From positions 310,001 to 374,000 of the forward strand of contig NZ_QEQL01000003.1 in assembly GCF_003097135.1 (NCBI RefSeq): 64,000 bases of DNA, given 5' to 3'. Shown in pieces: positions 1 to 10,125 of the stretch (position 1 is its first letter; the number at the start of each line of letters is the position of its first letter). This DNA comes from Pseudomonas sp. URIL14HWK12:I12 (lineage in GTDB: Bacteria > Pseudomonadota > Gammaproteobacteria > Pseudomonadales > Pseudomonadaceae). The notes under the pieces are model-generated. The model ran no database searches and was not told where the DNA came from. It saw only the letters and a list, made by a program, of their open reading frames with translations. The position numbers were made by a program, and so were the translations under genes.

Positions 1-3000
1 CTTGGCAGGCCTTGAGCGTTTCCGCGCCGGTGCCGAGGGCGCCTGGGCGGCAGGCTGGCCACCGGCGGAGTGCCAGGCGCTGGCCGAGCTGTTGCACCCT
101 CTGGCAGGGGCTCTGGCGATGATTCCTCTGGCTGCGGTGGCCGCGCCGCTGGAAGCGGTGGCGCGCTGGCTGGCGCAGGCACCTCGCCGAGTAATGGCCG
201 AGGCGCTGGCGGAAGTGATCTGCGCCTTGGAATATCACCTCGAACGCCTGCTGCTGGACCCCGAAGGCCCGCACCAGCCTAGCCTCACCCGCGCCGAGCG
301 CGCGCTGGAAGCGTTGCGCCAGGGCATCAGCACCGCGCCTGCAGCCCCTGCCACCGCGCCGGAGCCGGTGCCTGCGTCGGCTTCGTTGCAGGCGATTTTC
401 CGTGACGAGGCGCAAGGCTACCTGGCCGTGCTCCAGCGTTGGCTGGCCTCTCCCGAAGCGGTGCCTGGGCATGCTTTGCACGCGGCGCTGCACACGCTCA
501 AAGGCAGTGCCTCGATGGCCGGGGCCAGCACACTCAGCGAAGTGGCGGCAGCGCTCGATCGCGTTGCCCAGCACGCAGCGCCGGATTTGCCCGAGGCCCG
601 CGCCCTGTTCGAACAGGGCGCGGTGCAGATCGAACATCTGCTGGCAGGCGAGCCCGCCGAGCAGGCACAGGCGGTCGTTGATCGCGCCAGTGCCTTGCTC
701 GGCGGTAGCAACGCCACACCGCCCTCGGCCGCGCAGGCCTTCATGCGTGCGCACATGGACCAGGTGCTCGACAGTGAGGCGACCCTGCGCGCCTGGGCTG
801 GCCAGCCGCGCAGCCGGCAGCAACTGGGCACCTTGCTCGACGAACTGACCGAGCTGGCGCAAGGTGCCCATGAGGCAGGGCTGCCGGCGGTCGATCAATT
901 GTGCGAGGCGCTGCTGGACGTCTATGGTGCGGTGGAGGAGGGCAGCCTGCCCGTCAACGAGGCCTTCTTCGAGTGCCTTGGCCGCGGCCATGAGGCGCTG
1001 ATCGACCAGTTCGACCAGCTCGCCGCAGGCCAGGCGGTGGAGCCCGCCCCGTTGATGCTGCGTGAATTGCGTGGGCTGCTGGACCAGGCCCTCCCGCCCG
1101 ATGCCCTGGGCCGGGTGGCAGAGGGCCAGGCGCAGGTGCTCCCGGCCCTCGAGCCGGAAGCCCCCGACCCTGACGAAGGCCGCACCGACCAGGAACTGCT
1201 GCAGGTCTTCCTCGACGAGGGCTTCGACATCGTCGAAAGCGCTGGCGAGGCCCTGCTGCGCTGGGAGGCCGAGCCTGGCAATACGCTGGAGGTGGAAAAC
1301 CTGCTGCGGGACCTGCATACCCTCAAGGGCGGTGCGCGCATGGTGGAGGTTGCCCCGATCGGCGACCTGGCCCATGAATTGGAAACGCTTTACCAACGCC
1401 TGGCCGCCGGCACGTTGCTGCCCAGCGCTGGGTTGTTCAAGTTGCTGCAAAAGGGCCACGACCGCGTGGGCCTGATGCTGGACGCCTTGCGCTCTGGCCA
1501 GCCGGTACAGGCCGACCCTGCCCTGATAGCGCGCATGAATGGCTTCGGCCTGGCCCATGCGCCCCGGGGCGGCGCCCAATCACCCCGGCTGGAGCCCGCC
1601 CCGGCGGTCATGGAGCGCGGGCCGGTAGACATGGTCAAGGTCACGGCACTGGTGCTTGAGGAGCTTGGCGACCTGGCCGGCGAAGCGGCGATCGCCCGTG
1701 GGCGTGTGGAGCAGCAGGTCAACGACAGCCGCTCGGCGCTCTACGAAATGGACATGACCCTGCAGCGCATGCGCGACCACCTGCTGCGCCTGGACAGCGA
1801 GACCCAGGCAGGGCAGCGCGATCATTCCCAGGAAAGTACGGCCTACGCCGAGTTCGACCCGCTGGAGATGGACCGCCATTCCCAACTGCAGCAGCTGACT
1901 CGCGGCCTCTTCGAAGCAGTCTCCGACCTGCTCGACCTCAAGGATACGCTCGACGAGCGCAACCATGAGGCGCAGGCGTTGCTGGCGCACCAGTCACGGG
2001 TCAGCAGCCAGTTGCAAGAAGGCCTTATGCGCACGCGCATGGTGCCGTTCGAGCGGGTGCTGCCGCGCTTGCAGCGCGTGGTGCGGCAGGTCGCCGAAGA
2101 GCTGGGCAAAGAGGTGATCTTCGAGGCCGGCCATGCCGAGGCGGAAATGGACCGCACCGTGCTCGAACGCATGGTCGCGCCGCTCGAGCATATGCTGCGC
2201 AATGCCGTCGACCATGGCCTGGAGCCTGCAGCGGTGCGCCGCGCGGCAGGCAAGCCGGAGTCGGGCCTGATCAGCCTGAGCGTCTCCCACGAAGGCGGCG
2301 AAGTGGTCATCGAGCTCGCTGACGACGGGGCAGGCGTGCCGCTGGACGCGGTGCGCCACAAGGCAGCGATGCGTGGGCTGCTGGCGGCGGGCAGCGATAT
2401 GAGCGACCACGACGTCATGCAATTCATCCTGCAGCCGGGCTTCTCGACGGCCGAGAAGATCACCCAGATTTCGGGGCGTGGGCTGGGCATGGACGTGGTC
2501 CATGAGGAGGTCAAGCAGCTGGGCGGCAGCATGACCATCGATTCGCGGCGCGGAGTGGGGGCGCGCTTTCAGATCCGCCTGCCGCTGTCGGTCTCGGTCA
2601 ACCGCGCGTTGCTGGTGCAATGCAACGACGAGCTTTACGCGGTGCCGCTCAACAGTGTCGAGGGTATTGTGCGGGTTGGGCCATCCGAGCTGGATGCGCA
2701 TTACCGGCATACCCCGCCGGTGTATCGGTACGGCGGGATCAATCACGACCTGCGCTACCTGGGCCAATTGCTCACCGGGCAGGAGCGGCCGACCTTGCTC
2801 AGCCAGGAGCATGCACTGCCGGTGCTGCTGGTGCGGGCCCACGAGCACCAGGTAGCCGTGCAGGTGGATGCCATCACCGGCTCGCGCGATATCGTGGTCA
2901 AGAGCCTGGGGCCTCAGTTCGTGGCGGTGCCCGGCTTGAACGGTGCAACGATTCTCGGTGACGGCAGGGTGGTTCTGATCCTCGACCTGCTGGGCCTGAT

Positions 3001-3442
3001 CCGCGCTCAGCAGTTGCGCCATGGCCCGGCCCGGCCCGCCGAAGCACGGGCCGAACCGGCGCCGGCCCGGCCGCGGCGGGTGCTGGTGGTCGATGATTCG
3101 GTCACCGTGCGCAAGGTGACCAGCCGTCTGCTCGAGCGCCATGGCATGCACGTGAGCACCGCCCGGGATGGCGTCGAGGCCGTGGAGCACATGGAAGAGC
3201 AGCGCCCGGACATTCTGCTGCTGGATATCGAAATGCCCCGCATGGACGGCTATGAGGTTGCCACCTGGGTACGCCGCGACAGCCGCCTGAAGCACCTGCC
3301 GATCATCATGATCACCTCGCGCACCGGCGAAAAACACCGCGACCGGGCGATGGCCATCGGCGTGAACGAATACTTGGGCAAGCCTTTTCAAGAGCCGCAA
3401 CTGTTGGCCTGCATCGAAAAATGGAGCCCTCGCCATGCCTGA
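1..3442 (+). CDS. chpA: ChpA/PilL-type CheA-like hybrid histidine kinase, C-terminal part (5' truncated by window)
   Basis: Reading frame is open from base 2, so the true start lies upstream; about 1146 residues are visible. This is the kinase of a Pil-Chp chemosensory system, which in Pseudomonas controls type IV pili and cAMP. Visible order: HPt domain with HTLKGSAS near residue 163, a second HPt with HTLKGGAR near 440, dimerisation/HATPase region with RNAVDHGLE near 735 and GRGLGMDVV near 825, a CheW-like domain, then a receiver domain with VVDDS and phospho-acceptor LLDIEMP near 1074. P. aeruginosa ChpA is about 2470 residues with several HPt domains, so roughly half is seen. The stop overlaps the next gene by 8 bp, indicating translational coupling to the CheW-like protein. 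Confidence 0.9.
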   Translation, partial: LAGLERFRAGAEGAWAAGWPPAECQALAELLHPLAGALAMIPLAAVAAPLEAVARWLAQAPRRVMAEALAEVICALEYHLERLLLDPEGPHQPSLTRAERALEALRQGISTAPAAPATAPEPVPASASLQAIFRDEAQGYLAVLQRWLASPEAVPGHALHAALHTLKGSASMAGASTLSEVAAALDRVAQHAAPDLPEARALFEQGAVQIEHLLAGEPAEQAQAVVDRASALLGGSNATPPSAAQAFMRAHMDQVLDSEATLRAWAGQPRSRQQLGTLLDELTELAQGAHEAGLPAVDQLCEALLDVYGAVEEGSLPVNEAFFECLGRGHEALIDQFDQLAAGQAVEPAPLMLRELRGLLDQALPPDALGRVAEGQAQVLPALEPEAPDPDEGRTDQELLQVFLDEGFDIVESAGEALLRWEAEPGNTLEVENLLRDLHTLKGGARMVEVAPIGDLAHELETLYQRLAAGTLLPSAGLFKLLQKGHDRVGLMLDALRSGQPVQADPALIARMNGFGLAHAPRGGAQSPRLEPAPAVMERGPVDMVKVTALVLEELGDLAGEAAIARGRVEQQVNDSRSALYEMDMTLQRMRDHLLRLDSETQAGQRDHSQESTAYAEFDPLEMDRHSQLQQLTRGLFEAVSDLLDLKDTLDERNHEAQALLAHQSRVSSQLQEGLMRTRMVPFERVLPRLQRVVRQVAEELGKEVIFEAGHAEAEMDRTVLERMVAPLEHMLRNAVDHGLEPAAVRRAAGKPESGLISLSVSHEGGEVVIELADDGAGVPLDAVRHKAAMRGLLAAGSDMSDHDVMQFILQPGFSTAEKITQISGRGLGMDVVHEEVKQLGGSMTIDSRRGVGARFQIRLPLSVSVNRALLVQCNDELYAVPLNSVEGIVRVGPSELDAHYRHTPPVYRYGGINHDLRYLGQLLTGQERPTLLSQEHALPVLLVRAHEHQVAVQVDAITGSRDIVVKSLGPQFVAVPGLNGATILGDGRVVLILDLLGLIRAQQLRHGPARPAEARAEPAPARPRRVLVVDDSVTVRKVTSRLLERHGMHVSTARDGVEAVEHMEEQRPDILLLDIEMPRMDGYEVATWVRRDSRLKHLPIIMITSRTGEKHRDRAMAIGVNEYLGKPFQEPQLLACIEKWSPRHA

Positions 3443-3899
3443 ACGTGCTTTCGAGCGGCGCCACAGCCTGACCGCCCTGCTGCTGCCGCTGACCGATCGT
3501 CAGCTGGTGCTGCCCAATGTGGCGGTGGCCGAGCTGATCGACGACCGCCCTGGCGTGCCGGTTGCGGGCGCGCCATCCTGGCACTTGGGGCACATCGCCT
3601 GGCGCCATCGCGAGCTGCCTTTGCTCAGCTTCGAGGCGGCCTGCGGCACCGAGCCCAAGCGTGGCGAACGCAATCATATCGTGGTGCTCAACGCCTTGAG
3701 CGGTGGGCCCTTGGCGTTCTACGCCATGTTGGTGCAGGGCATCCCACGCTCGTTCAAGGTCGACAGCCAATTGAGCTACGTGGACGTGCCGCTGGACCGC
3801 TTCGAGCTGGCAGCCGTTCAGCTGGGCGAGAGCGTGGCGCGGGTGCCTGATCTGGATGGGCTGGAGCGTCTGGTTCAGCAGGCCTGGCCAGGGCTGTAA
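3435..3899 (+). CDS. chpC: CheW-like adaptor ChpC
   Basis: A 154-residue protein with a single CheW-like fold (LLLPLTDRQLVLPNVAVAEL at the N-terminus). CheW adaptors couple methyl-accepting receptors to the CheA-type kinase at the inner membrane. The ATG lies inside the end of the upstream kinase gene (8-bp overlap), so the two are one transcriptional unit. In P. aeruginosa the Chp cluster ends chpA-chpB-chpC. Here no chpB methylesterase is present between them, which is the reason I call this ChpC by position and by its small CheW-only architecture. The adaptor assignment is firm, the exact symbol less so. Confidence 0.75.
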   Translation: MPERAFERRHSLTALLLPLTDRQLVLPNVAVAELIDDRPGVPVAGAPSWHLGHIAWRHRELPLLSFEAACGTEPKRGERNHIVVLNALSGGPLAFYAMLVQGIPRSFKVDSQLSYVDVPLDRFELAAVQLGESVARVPDLDGLERLVQQAWPGL

Positions 3900-3962
3900 T
3901 ACGCGCGCAGGCAAAGCTTGTTAGCATGGCGGCTCGATCCAGAAGAACGAGGGCCCCGCCTT

Positions 3963-4580
3963 ATGTATCACGGCGAACGTCTCAATGCCTGGACCCATCT
4001 CGTCGGCACTGTATTGGCGTGCGTAGGCGCGCTATGGCTTACCGTGCTGGCGGGTGTCCAGGGCAACCCCTGGAAGATCGTCAGCGCGTCGGTCTACGGC
4101 ATTACACTCATTGGCCTATACGCAATTTCTACCGTTTACCACAGCGTGCGCGGCCAGGCCAAGACGGTGATGCGCAAGCTCGACCACCTGGCGATCTACC
4201 TGCTGATCGCCGGCAGCTATACCCCCTTTTGCCTGGTGTCGCTGCGCGGCCCCTGGGGCTGGAGCCTGTTTGGGGTGGTGTGGGCGCTGGCGCTGCTTGG
4301 CATGCTGCAAGAGCTCAAGCCTCGGTCGTCAGCACGGGTGCTGTCGGTGGTGATTTATGCAGTGATGGGCTGGGTGGTGCTGGTTGCAGTCGGCCCGCTC
4401 TTGAGCGCCTTGGGCACTGCCGGCTTCTGTTGGCTCGCCGGCGGCGGGCTGCTCTACACGGTTGGGATCATCTTCTATGCGATGGGTGAGCGTATGCCCC
4501 ACGGGCACGGCATCTGGCATTTGTTCGTCATCGCCGGCAGCCTGCTGCACTTTATCGCTATCTTTTTTTACGTCATCTGA
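3963..4580 (+). CDS. Hemolysin III family (PAQR/TrhA-type) membrane protein
   Basis: A 205-residue integral membrane protein with about seven hydrophobic segments. It matches the bacterial hemolysin III/PAQR family: the early E-RLNAWTHLVG motif, S-VYHSV in TM2-3, KLDHLAIYLLIAGSYTP, and the C-terminal GHGIWHLFVIAGSLLHF. The histidines in the latter two motifs form the metal site conserved in PAQR proteins. E. coli TrhA has been linked to membrane energetics rather than haemolysis. I take the ATG at 3963 because the in-frame TTG at 3918 adds a tail not expected for the family, and a GAG-rich segment precedes the ATG. It converges on rsmE. Confidence 0.85.
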   Translation: MYHGERLNAWTHLVGTVLACVGALWLTVLAGVQGNPWKIVSASVYGITLIGLYAISTVYHSVRGQAKTVMRKLDHLAIYLLIAGSYTPFCLVSLRGPWGWSLFGVVWALALLGMLQELKPRSSARVLSVVIYAVMGWVVLVAVGPLLSALGTAGFCWLAGGGLLYTVGIIFYAMGERMPHGHGIWHLFVIAGSLLHFIAIFFYVI

Positions 4581-4591
4581 GTGGGGGCGTT

Positions 4592-4615
4592 CGTCGCGCG
4601 ACCTGCCGCGCGACG
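4592..4615. terminator. Inverted repeat between convergent genes
   Basis: Two 9-bp arms (CGTCGCGCG and its complement) around a 6-base loop lie between the stop of the hemolysin III gene and the stop of rsmE. There is no T-run on either side, so it is a weak candidate for bidirectional termination. Confidence 0.35.
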
Positions 4616-4621
4616 AGCCGG

Positions 4622-5335
4622 TCAGAAGTCGCCCCACAGTTGCTGCGCCAGGGCCAGCCCGACTACGGGCGCGGTCTCGGTGCGCAGCACCCGCGGGCCA
4701 AGGCGCGCGGGGTGGAAGCCTTGAGCCTGAGCCTGTGAAACCTCCGCCTCGGCGAGCCCGCCTTCGGGGCCGATCAGAAACGCCAGGCGCCCGGGCCGGG
4801 CGTGGCTGGCCAGCGGCTCTGCCACTGGGTGAAGCACCAGTTTCAAGTCAGCTTGCACCTGTTTCAGCCATTGCTCCAAAGGCACGGGCGGGTGGATCAC
4901 CGGCACGCTCGAACGCCCGCATTGCTCGCAGGCGCTGATCGCCACTTGCCGCCAGTGAGCCAGGCGCTTGTCGGCGCGCTCGTCCTTGAGCCGTACCTCG
5001 CAGCGCTCGCTGAAAATCGGCGTGATCTCCTCGACCCCGAGCTCGGTTGCCTTTTGAATGGCCCAGTCCATCCGCTCACCGCGCGAAAGCCCCTGGCCGA
5101 GGTGAACCTTCAGCGGCGAGTCAGGCTGGCCGGGCAGTTGTTCGGTCAAACGCACGCTCACGTGCTTTTTGCCAACTTCCAGCAGCGTGCCTTGGTATTC
5201 CTGGCCGGAGCCGTCGAACAACTGCACGGCGTCGCCTTCAGCCAGGCGTAGCACCCGCGCGATGTAATGGGCCTGCGCCTCTGGCAGTGGATGATCGCCC
5301 AGGCTCAAGGGCAGGTCGGTGTGAAAGCGTTTCAT
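4622..5335 (-). CDS. rsmE: 16S rRNA (uracil(1498)-N(3))-methyltransferase RsmE
   Basis: A 237-residue SPOUT-superfamily enzyme that methylates N3 of U1498 in 16S rRNA using SAM. Evidence: N-terminal RNA-binding region ending in HYIARVLRL, the mid-protein KATELGVEEITP motif, and the C-terminal trefoil-knot signatures LIGPEGGLAEAE and LGPRVLRTETAP that form the SAM site. Length fits the family (about 240). It lies 18 bp downstream of bioA in the same direction, so the two are probably co-transcribed, an arrangement with no obvious functional logic. Confidence 0.95.
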   Translation of the reverse strand: MKRFHTDLPLSLGDHPLPEAQAHYIARVLRLAEGDAVQLFDGSGQEYQGTLLEVGKKHVSVRLTEQLPGQPDSPLKVHLGQGLSRGERMDWAIQKATELGVEEITPIFSERCEVRLKDERADKRLAHWRQVAISACEQCGRSSVPVIHPPVPLEQWLKQVQADLKLVLHPVAEPLASHARPGRLAFLIGPEGGLAEAEVSQAQAQGFHPARLGPRVLRTETAPVVGLALAQQLWGDF

Positions 5336-5353
5336 CGATAACCCGTCAAACGG

Positions 5354-6760
5354 TTAGCCCGGGTCGCGAAAACCGGGGTGGAAGTCAGCCTTGACCGGCA
5401 CACTCACACGGGTGCCGGTGGCAATGTCGATACCTTCGCTGGCCACTTCTGCAAGGAAGTCGATCTGCTCGGGTGTGATCACATAAGGCGGTAGAAAATA
5501 CACCACACTGCCCAGGGGGCGCAGCAGGGCGCCACGGGAAAGGCCGTGCTCGAAAACCTTCAGGCCCCGCCGCTCCTGCCAGGGCCATGCCGCCTTGGTG
5601 GTTTTGTCCTGGACCATTTCAATGGCCAGCGCCATGCCTGTCTGGCGCACCTCACCCACATGAGGGTGGTCAGCCAGATGCGCGGTGGCGCTGGCCATGC
5701 GCGCGGCCAGTGCCTTGTTACGCTCGATCACGTTGTCCTGCTCGAAGATATCCAGCGTGGCGAGCGCGGCAGCACAGGCCAGCGGGTTGCCGGTGTAGCT
5801 GTGTGAATGCAGGAAGGCGCGCAGGGTGGAGTAGTCGTCGTAGAACGCCTGGTAGACGTCGTCGGTGGTCAGCACCGCAGCCAGTGGCAGGTAACCTCCG
5901 GTCAGCGCTTTGGACAGGCAGAGAAAGTCAGGGCGGATGCCAGCCTGTTCGCACGCGAACATCGTGCCCGTGCGGCCGAAGCCTACGGCGATCTCGTCAT
6001 GGATCAGGTGCACGTTGTAGCGGTCGCAGGCCTCGCGCAGCAGCCGCAGGTAGACCGGGTGATACATGCGCATGCCCCCGGCGCCCTGGATCAGCGGCTC
6101 CACGATCACCGCCGCGATGCTCTGATGGTGCTCTGCCAGGGTCTGCTCCATGGCGGCGAACATCGTGCGCGAGTGCTCTTCCCAGCTCACGCCTTCTGGG
6201 CGCAGGTAGCAGTCAGGGCTGGGCACCTTCAAGGTGTCGAGCAGCAAGGCCTTGTAGGTCTCTGTGAACAGCGGCACGTCGCCCACCGACATCGCGGCAA
6301 TGGTTTCGCCGTGGTAGCTGTTGGAGAGGGTCACGAAGCGCTTCTTGGCCGGCTGGCCACGGTTGAGCCAGTAGTGGTAGCTCATCTTCAGCGCCACTTC
6401 GATGCACGAAGAGCCGTTGTCGGCGTAGAACACCCGGTTCAGCCCTTCGGGGGTGAGCTTGACCAGACGCTCTGACAACTCGATCACCGGAGCGTGGCTG
6501 AAGCCTGCGAGGATGACGTGCTCAAGCTGATCGACCTGCGCCTTGATGCGCTCGTTGATACGCGGGTTGGCGTGGCCGAACACGTTGACCCACCAGGAGC
6601 TGACCGCGTCGATGTAGCGCTTGCCGTCGAAATCCTCCAGCCACACCCCCTCGCCCCGGCGTATTGGTATCACCGGCAATGTTTCGTGATCCTTCATCTG
6701 GGTGCAGGGGTGCCACAGCACGTTCAGGTCGCGCTGCATCCACTGGTCATTCAAGCTCAT
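5354..6760 (-). CDS. bioA: Adenosylmethionine-8-amino-7-oxononanoate aminotransferase BioA
   Basis: A 468-residue PLP-dependent class III aminotransferase that converts 7-keto-8-aminopelargonate to 7,8-diaminopelargonate with SAM as amino donor, the penultimate part of biotin synthesis. Motifs: [10 protein letters not shown] at the N-terminus, [10 protein letters not shown] substrate-binding region, [17 protein letters not shown]-phosphate loop, [15 protein letters not shown], and [13 protein letters not shown] containing the Schiff-base lysine near residue 280. Start chosen at 6760 (MSLNDQWMQ) because GGAGA sits 7 bases upstream; an in-frame extension to 6811 lacks homology. bioBFHCD are not here, so bioA is detached from the main biotin operon. 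Confidence 0.95.
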   Translation of the reverse strand: MSLNDQWMQRDLNVLWHPCTQMKDHETLPVIPIRRGEGVWLEDFDGKRYIDAVSSWWVNVFGHANPRINERIKAQVDQLEHVILAGFSHAPVIELSERLVKLTPEGLNRVFYADNGSSCIEVALKMSYHYWLNRGQPAKKRFVTLSNSYHGETIAAMSVGDVPLFTETYKALLLDTLKVPSPDCYLRPEGVSWEEHSRTMFAAMEQTLAEHHQSIAAVIVEPLIQGAGGMRMYHPVYLRLLREACDRYNVHLIHDEIAVGFGRTGTMFACEQAGIRPDFLCLSKALTGGYLPLAAVLTTDDVYQAFYDDYSTLRAFLHSHSYTGNPLACAAALATLDIFEQDNVIERNKALAARMASATAHLADHPHVGEVRQTGMALAIEMVQDKTTKAAWPWQERRGLKVFEHGLSRGALLRPLGSVVYFLPPYVITPEQIDFLAEVASEGIDIATGTRVSVPVKADFHPGFRDPG

Positions 6761-6974
6761 CGTGTTTCTCCGGGCAGCACATCTGGCCTGCTGGGCTAAA
6801 TTGATGGGCAAGCCTATGCGTCATGGTCGGCGGGAGCAACCGCCGTTAATGGTTTGTTAACAGATATATCTCAGACTTTTCATCGCCTGGCTCGATAGAT
6901 CAAAGCGAAAAATTCTGCTTTTTTTCGATATTTAAGCCGGTACGCTTGCTCCCACGGTTATCGAGGATTTGCCG

Positions 6975-7526
6975 ATGCAGCTTAAGAATTCACCGGCCCG
7001 CTATGGCGCCATCAGCCTGTTCCTGCACTGGGGTACTGCCCTGACGGTATTCGGCATGTTCGCCTTGGGCCTGTGGATGGTTGGCCTGGGTTACTACGAC
7101 CCCTGGCGCAAGGCCGGCCCTGACCTGCACAAGAGCATCGGCCTGACGCTGTTCTTCTTCATGTTGTTGCGGGTGGTGTGGCGGTTCATCAGTGCCCCGC
7201 CGCCGCCCACCCCCAACCAGGGCAAGTTCACGCGCCTGGCCGCAGCAGCGGGCCACCTGTTTCTGTACGTAGATCTGTTTCTGGTGATGATCACCGGCTA
7301 CCTCATCTCTACCGCCGACGGTGTAGGCATCCCGGTGTTCGGGCTGTTTGAGGTTCCGGCCCTGTTCACAGGCTCCGACAACCAGGCAGAGGTGGCCGGC
7401 ACAGTGCATCTCTACCTTGCGTGGGCGCTGGTGAGCTTCGCCGTGCTGCATGGCCTGGCGGCGCTCAAGCACCATTTCATCGACCGTGACGCTACCCTGA
7501 TTCGCATGCTGGGCCGCAAGGCCTGA
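6975..7526 (+). CDS. Cytochrome b561 family membrane protein
   Basis: A 183-residue di-heme b-type cytochrome of the prokaryotic b561 (YceJ/YodB) group. Four hydrophobic helices are visible, with histidines in helix 1 (LFLHWGTA), before helix 2 (DLHKSIGL) and in helix 4 (VLHGLAALKHHFIDRD) as candidate heme ligands. The ATG at 6975 is preceded by GAGG; the upstream TTG at 6969 is disfavoured. The gene is followed after 36 bp by a YceI gene; the b561-YceI pairing is common in proteobacteria and suggests quinone-linked electron transfer with a periplasmic isoprenoid/quinone-binding lipocalin. Confidence 0.9.
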   Translation: MQLKNSPARYGAISLFLHWGTALTVFGMFALGLWMVGLGYYDPWRKAGPDLHKSIGLTLFFFMLLRVVWRFISAPPPPTPNQGKFTRLAAAAGHLFLYVDLFLVMITGYLISTADGVGIPVFGLFEVPALFTGSDNQAEVAGTVHLYLAWALVSFAVLHGLAALKHHFIDRDATLIRMLGRKA

Positions 7527-7562
7527 CTTCTACTCACTGATCCAAGCAAAAGGAACATCGCT

Positions 7563-8168
7563 ATGCTGAAGAAAACCCTGGCCGCCCTGGCCATCGGTTC
7601 CGCCCTGTTGACCGCAGGCCAGGCCATGGCCGAGCCGGTTAACTACAAGATCGACAAAGAAGGCCAGCACGCCTTCGTCGACTTCAAGATCAGCCACCTG
7701 GGTTACAGCTTCATCACCGGCACCTTCAAGGACTTCGATGGCTCGTTCGTGTGGGATGCGGACAAACCGGAAAACTCCTCGGTTCAGGTCACCCTGAAAA
7801 CCGCCAGTGTGTTCACCAACCACGCTGAGCGTGACAAGCACATCTCCAGCAAGGATTTCCTCGACGTCGCCAAGTACCCTGAGGCCACCTTCAAGTCCAC
7901 CAAGGTTACCCCGACCGGCAAGAACGCCGATGGCAAGCTGACTGCCGACGTGGCGGGCGACCTGACGCTGCAAGGCGTGACCAAGCCTGTGGTGATCAAG
8001 GCGACGTTCCTGGGTGAAGGCAAAGACCCATGGGGCGGCTACCGTGCAGGTTTCGAAGGCCAGACCACCATCAACCGCAAGGATTTCGCACCCAAGAGCA
8101 TGGACCTGGGCCCGCAGTCCGATACCGTTACCCTGTACTTCACATTCGAAGGCGTGAAGCAGAAGTAA
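7563..8168 (+). CDS. YceI family periplasmic polyisoprenoid-binding protein
   Basis: A 201-residue protein with a clear Sec signal peptide ([23 protein letters not shown], cleavage after AMA) followed by a YceI lipocalin-like barrel. Family motifs include [20 protein letters not shown] at the start, [26 protein letters not shown] and the GYRAGFEG / KDFAPK region near the end. YceI proteins bind long-chain isoprenoids such as ubiquinone precursors; in E. coli YceI is base- and osmotic-induced. Strong ribosome site AAGGAA precedes the ATG. It is probably co-transcribed with the upstream cytochrome b561 gene and ends at a strong terminator. Confidence 0.93.
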   Translation: MLKKTLAALAIGSALLTAGQAMAEPVNYKIDKEGQHAFVDFKISHLGYSFITGTFKDFDGSFVWDADKPENSSVQVTLKTASVFTNHAERDKHISSKDFLDVAKYPEATFKSTKVTPTGKNADGKLTADVAGDLTLQGVTKPVVIKATFLGEGKDPWGGYRAGFEGQTTINRKDFAPKSMDLGPQSDTVTLYFTFEGVKQK

Positions 8169-8183
8169 GGGTTGGCGTGAACG

Positions 8184-8216
8184 AAAAAGGCCGCGCTCAT
8201 GAGCGCGGCCTTTTTG
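8184..8216. terminator. Rho-independent terminator, bidirectional
   Basis: Perfect GC-rich inverted repeat at 8189-8210 (arm GGCCGCGCTCA) flanked by A5 on the left and T5 on the right, between the convergent yceI and rhlE genes. Both strands get a stem plus U-run. Confidence 0.9.
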
Positions 8217-8238
8217 TTTGCAACCGGCTAAAGCTGGA

Positions 8239-10125
8239 TCAGCTGTCGCCGCGGGTCAGCAGGGCGGGCTTTTCGCCGCGCGGCTTGCTGGTGCGTTGCA
8301 ACTCATCCAACTGCTCGAGGGTCAGCGAGCTCAACCGCGATTCCTTGTGGATGATCTTGGGCTTGGGCGCATCCTGACGTGCCGATGGGATCATCGACTC
8401 GCCGCGAGGGGCGTCGCCGGTGAGCACGCGGCGGCTACCGCCATCGCGCCGGCCCTGGCCGCCGCCGTTGCTGCCACGGCGGTTGTTGTTGCCGGCTTTA
8501 GCGCCGCTACCGTTGCTGCGGGGTGCGCCTTGGGCCTGGCCCTGACCTTGGCGGCGCTGCTGGCCCTGACCTTGATTCTGAGCCTGGCCACCGGCGGGGC
8601 GGCGATTGCGGCTACCGGGCTTCTGGTCTTTGTAGGGGCTGACATAGTCGGCCCGGTTGCCGAAGTTATCGACCTCGTCGTCGCGAAACTCCTCAGGATC
8701 ACGATCTGCCGGCAAGCTCGGTGCCGCGGCCTGGCCCTGTGCAGCAGGCTTCTTGCCGCCGCGCTGGCGGCGGTTGCGGCGCTCGCCGGCCGGGCGTTCA
8801 CCGGAGGCCGGCTTCTCGCCACGGCTCTCGCCGGCAGGCTGGTCAGCGGCCTTTTCCTTGGGTTTGTCCTTGCGCGGCTTGTCTTTGCGGCCGCCGTTGT
8901 TATTCGCACCCTGGCCACGGCCGCGGCCTTGAGGCTGGCGTGGTTCGCGCACTTCTGGCTTCTCGGCCTCGATGGTGCTGGCGTCGAAGCCCATGGCGTC
9001 GCCATCGGGGATGCGCTGGCGGGTCATGCGCTCGATGCTCTTGAGCAGCTTTTCTTCATCGGGCGCGACCAACGAGATGGCCTCGCCGCTGCGCCCGGCA
9101 CGGCCGGTGCGGCCGATGCGATGCACGTAGTCTTCCTCGACGTTGGGCAGCTCGAAGTTGACCACGTGGGGCAACTGGTCGATGTCCAGGCCACGGGCAG
9201 CGATGTCGGTGGCCACCATCACCCGCACGGTGCCAGCCTTGAAGTCGGCGAGGGCCTTGGTGCGGGCGTTCTGGCTTTTGTTGCCATGAATCGGCGCGGC
9301 GGTCAGGCCGTGTTTGTTGAGGTATTCGGCCAGGCGGTTGGCGCCGTGCTTGGTGCGGGTGAACACCAGCACCTGTTCCCAGGCACCCTGCGTGATCAGG
9401 TGTGCCAACAGCGCGCGCTTGTGCGACGCCTGCAACCGGAATACCCGCTGCTCGATACGCTCGACCGTGGTATTGGGCGGAGTGACTTCAATGCGCTCGG
9501 GGTTGTGCAGCAGCTTCTCGGCAAGGTCGGTGATGTCCTTGGAGAAGGTGGCCGAGAACAGCAGATTCTGGCGCTGCTCGGGCAGGCGTGCCAGGACCTT
9601 CTTCACGTCGTGGATGAAGCCCATGTCGAGCATGCGGTCGGCTTCGTCGAGCACGAGAATTTCGACATGGGACAGGTCGACGCTGCCTTGGCCGGCCAGG
9701 TCGAGCAGGCGGCCGGGGCAGGCCACCAGCACATCGACGCCCTTGGCCAGAGCCTGCACCTGCGGGTTCATGCCGACGCCGCCAAACACGACTGCGCTGA
9801 CGAACTTGAGGTCACGGGCGTAGATCTTGAAGCTGTCGTGAACCTGTGCTGCCAGCTCGCGGGTGGGCGTAAGGACCAGCACGCGGGGTTGGCGAGGGCC
9901 ATGGCGCCGGGATTTGTCCGGGTGGCCTTCAGGGAAAAGACGTTCGAGGATCGGCAAAGCGAAACCGGCGGTCTTGCCGGTACCCGTCTGGGCCGCCACC
10001 ATCAGGTCGCGACCTTGCAACACGGCGGGAATGGCCCGCTGTTGCACCGGGGTGGGCTGCGTGTAGCCCGCGGCCTCGATAGCGCGGACTAGAGCCTCGG
10101 AGAGACCGAGGGAAGCAAAGGACAT
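8239..10125 (-). CDS. rhlE: DEAD-box ATP-dependent RNA helicase RhlE
   Basis: A 628-residue RNA helicase. The core (about residues 1-375) carries the Q motif ([15 protein letters not shown]), motif I AQTGTGKT, Ia [14 protein letters not shown] in [27 protein letters not shown] and [12 protein letters not shown]. It is followed by about 250 residues of low-complexity, basic, Gly/Arg/Gln/Asn-rich sequence, much longer than the tail of E. coli RhlE (454 residues in total). Such tails bind RNA and may drive condensation. ATG at 10125 has AGGA 6 bases upstream; the in-frame TTG two codons earlier is rejected. In pseudomonads RhlE paralogues act in cold growth and RNA turnover. Confidence 0.92.
   Translation of the reverse strand: MSFASLGLSEALVRAIEAAGYTQPTPVQQRAIPAVLQGRDLMVAAQTGTGKTAGFALPILERLFPEGHPDKSRRHGPRQPRVLVLTPTRELAAQVHDSFKIYARDLKFVSAVVFGGVGMNPQVQALAKGVDVLVACPGRLLDLAGQGSVDLSHVEILVLDEADRMLDMGFIHDVKKVLARLPEQRQNLLFSATFSKDITDLAEKLLHNPERIEVTPPNTTVERIEQRVFRLQASHKRALLAHLITQGAWEQVLVFTRTKHGANRLAEYLNKHGLTAAPIHGNKSQNARTKALADFKAGTVRVMVATDIAARGLDIDQLPHVVNFELPNVEEDYVHRIGRTGRAGRSGEAISLVAPDEEKLLKSIERMTRQRIPDGDAMGFDASTIEAEKPEVREPRQPQGRGRGQGANNNGGRKDKPRKDKPKEKAADQPAGESRGEKPASGERPAGERRNRRQRGGKKPAAQGQAAAPSLPADRDPEEFRDDEVDNFGNRADYVSPYKDQKPGSRNRRPAGGQAQNQGQGQQRRQGQGQAQGAPRSNGSGAKAGNNNRRGSNGGGQGRRDGGSRRVLTGDAPRGESMIPSARQDAPKPKIIHKESRLSSLTLEQLDELQRTSKPRGEKPALLTRGDS

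Noticed and set aside
6761..6974. Possible BirA-type operator upstream of bioA
   Set aside because: The A/T-rich stretch with TTTGTTAAC has no matching inverted half-site at the right spacing.
8218..10092. 624-residue plus-strand open frame opposite rhlE
   Set aside because: It exactly shadows the helicase gene, has Val/Ala-rich composition with no motifs, and arises from high-GC codon bias.
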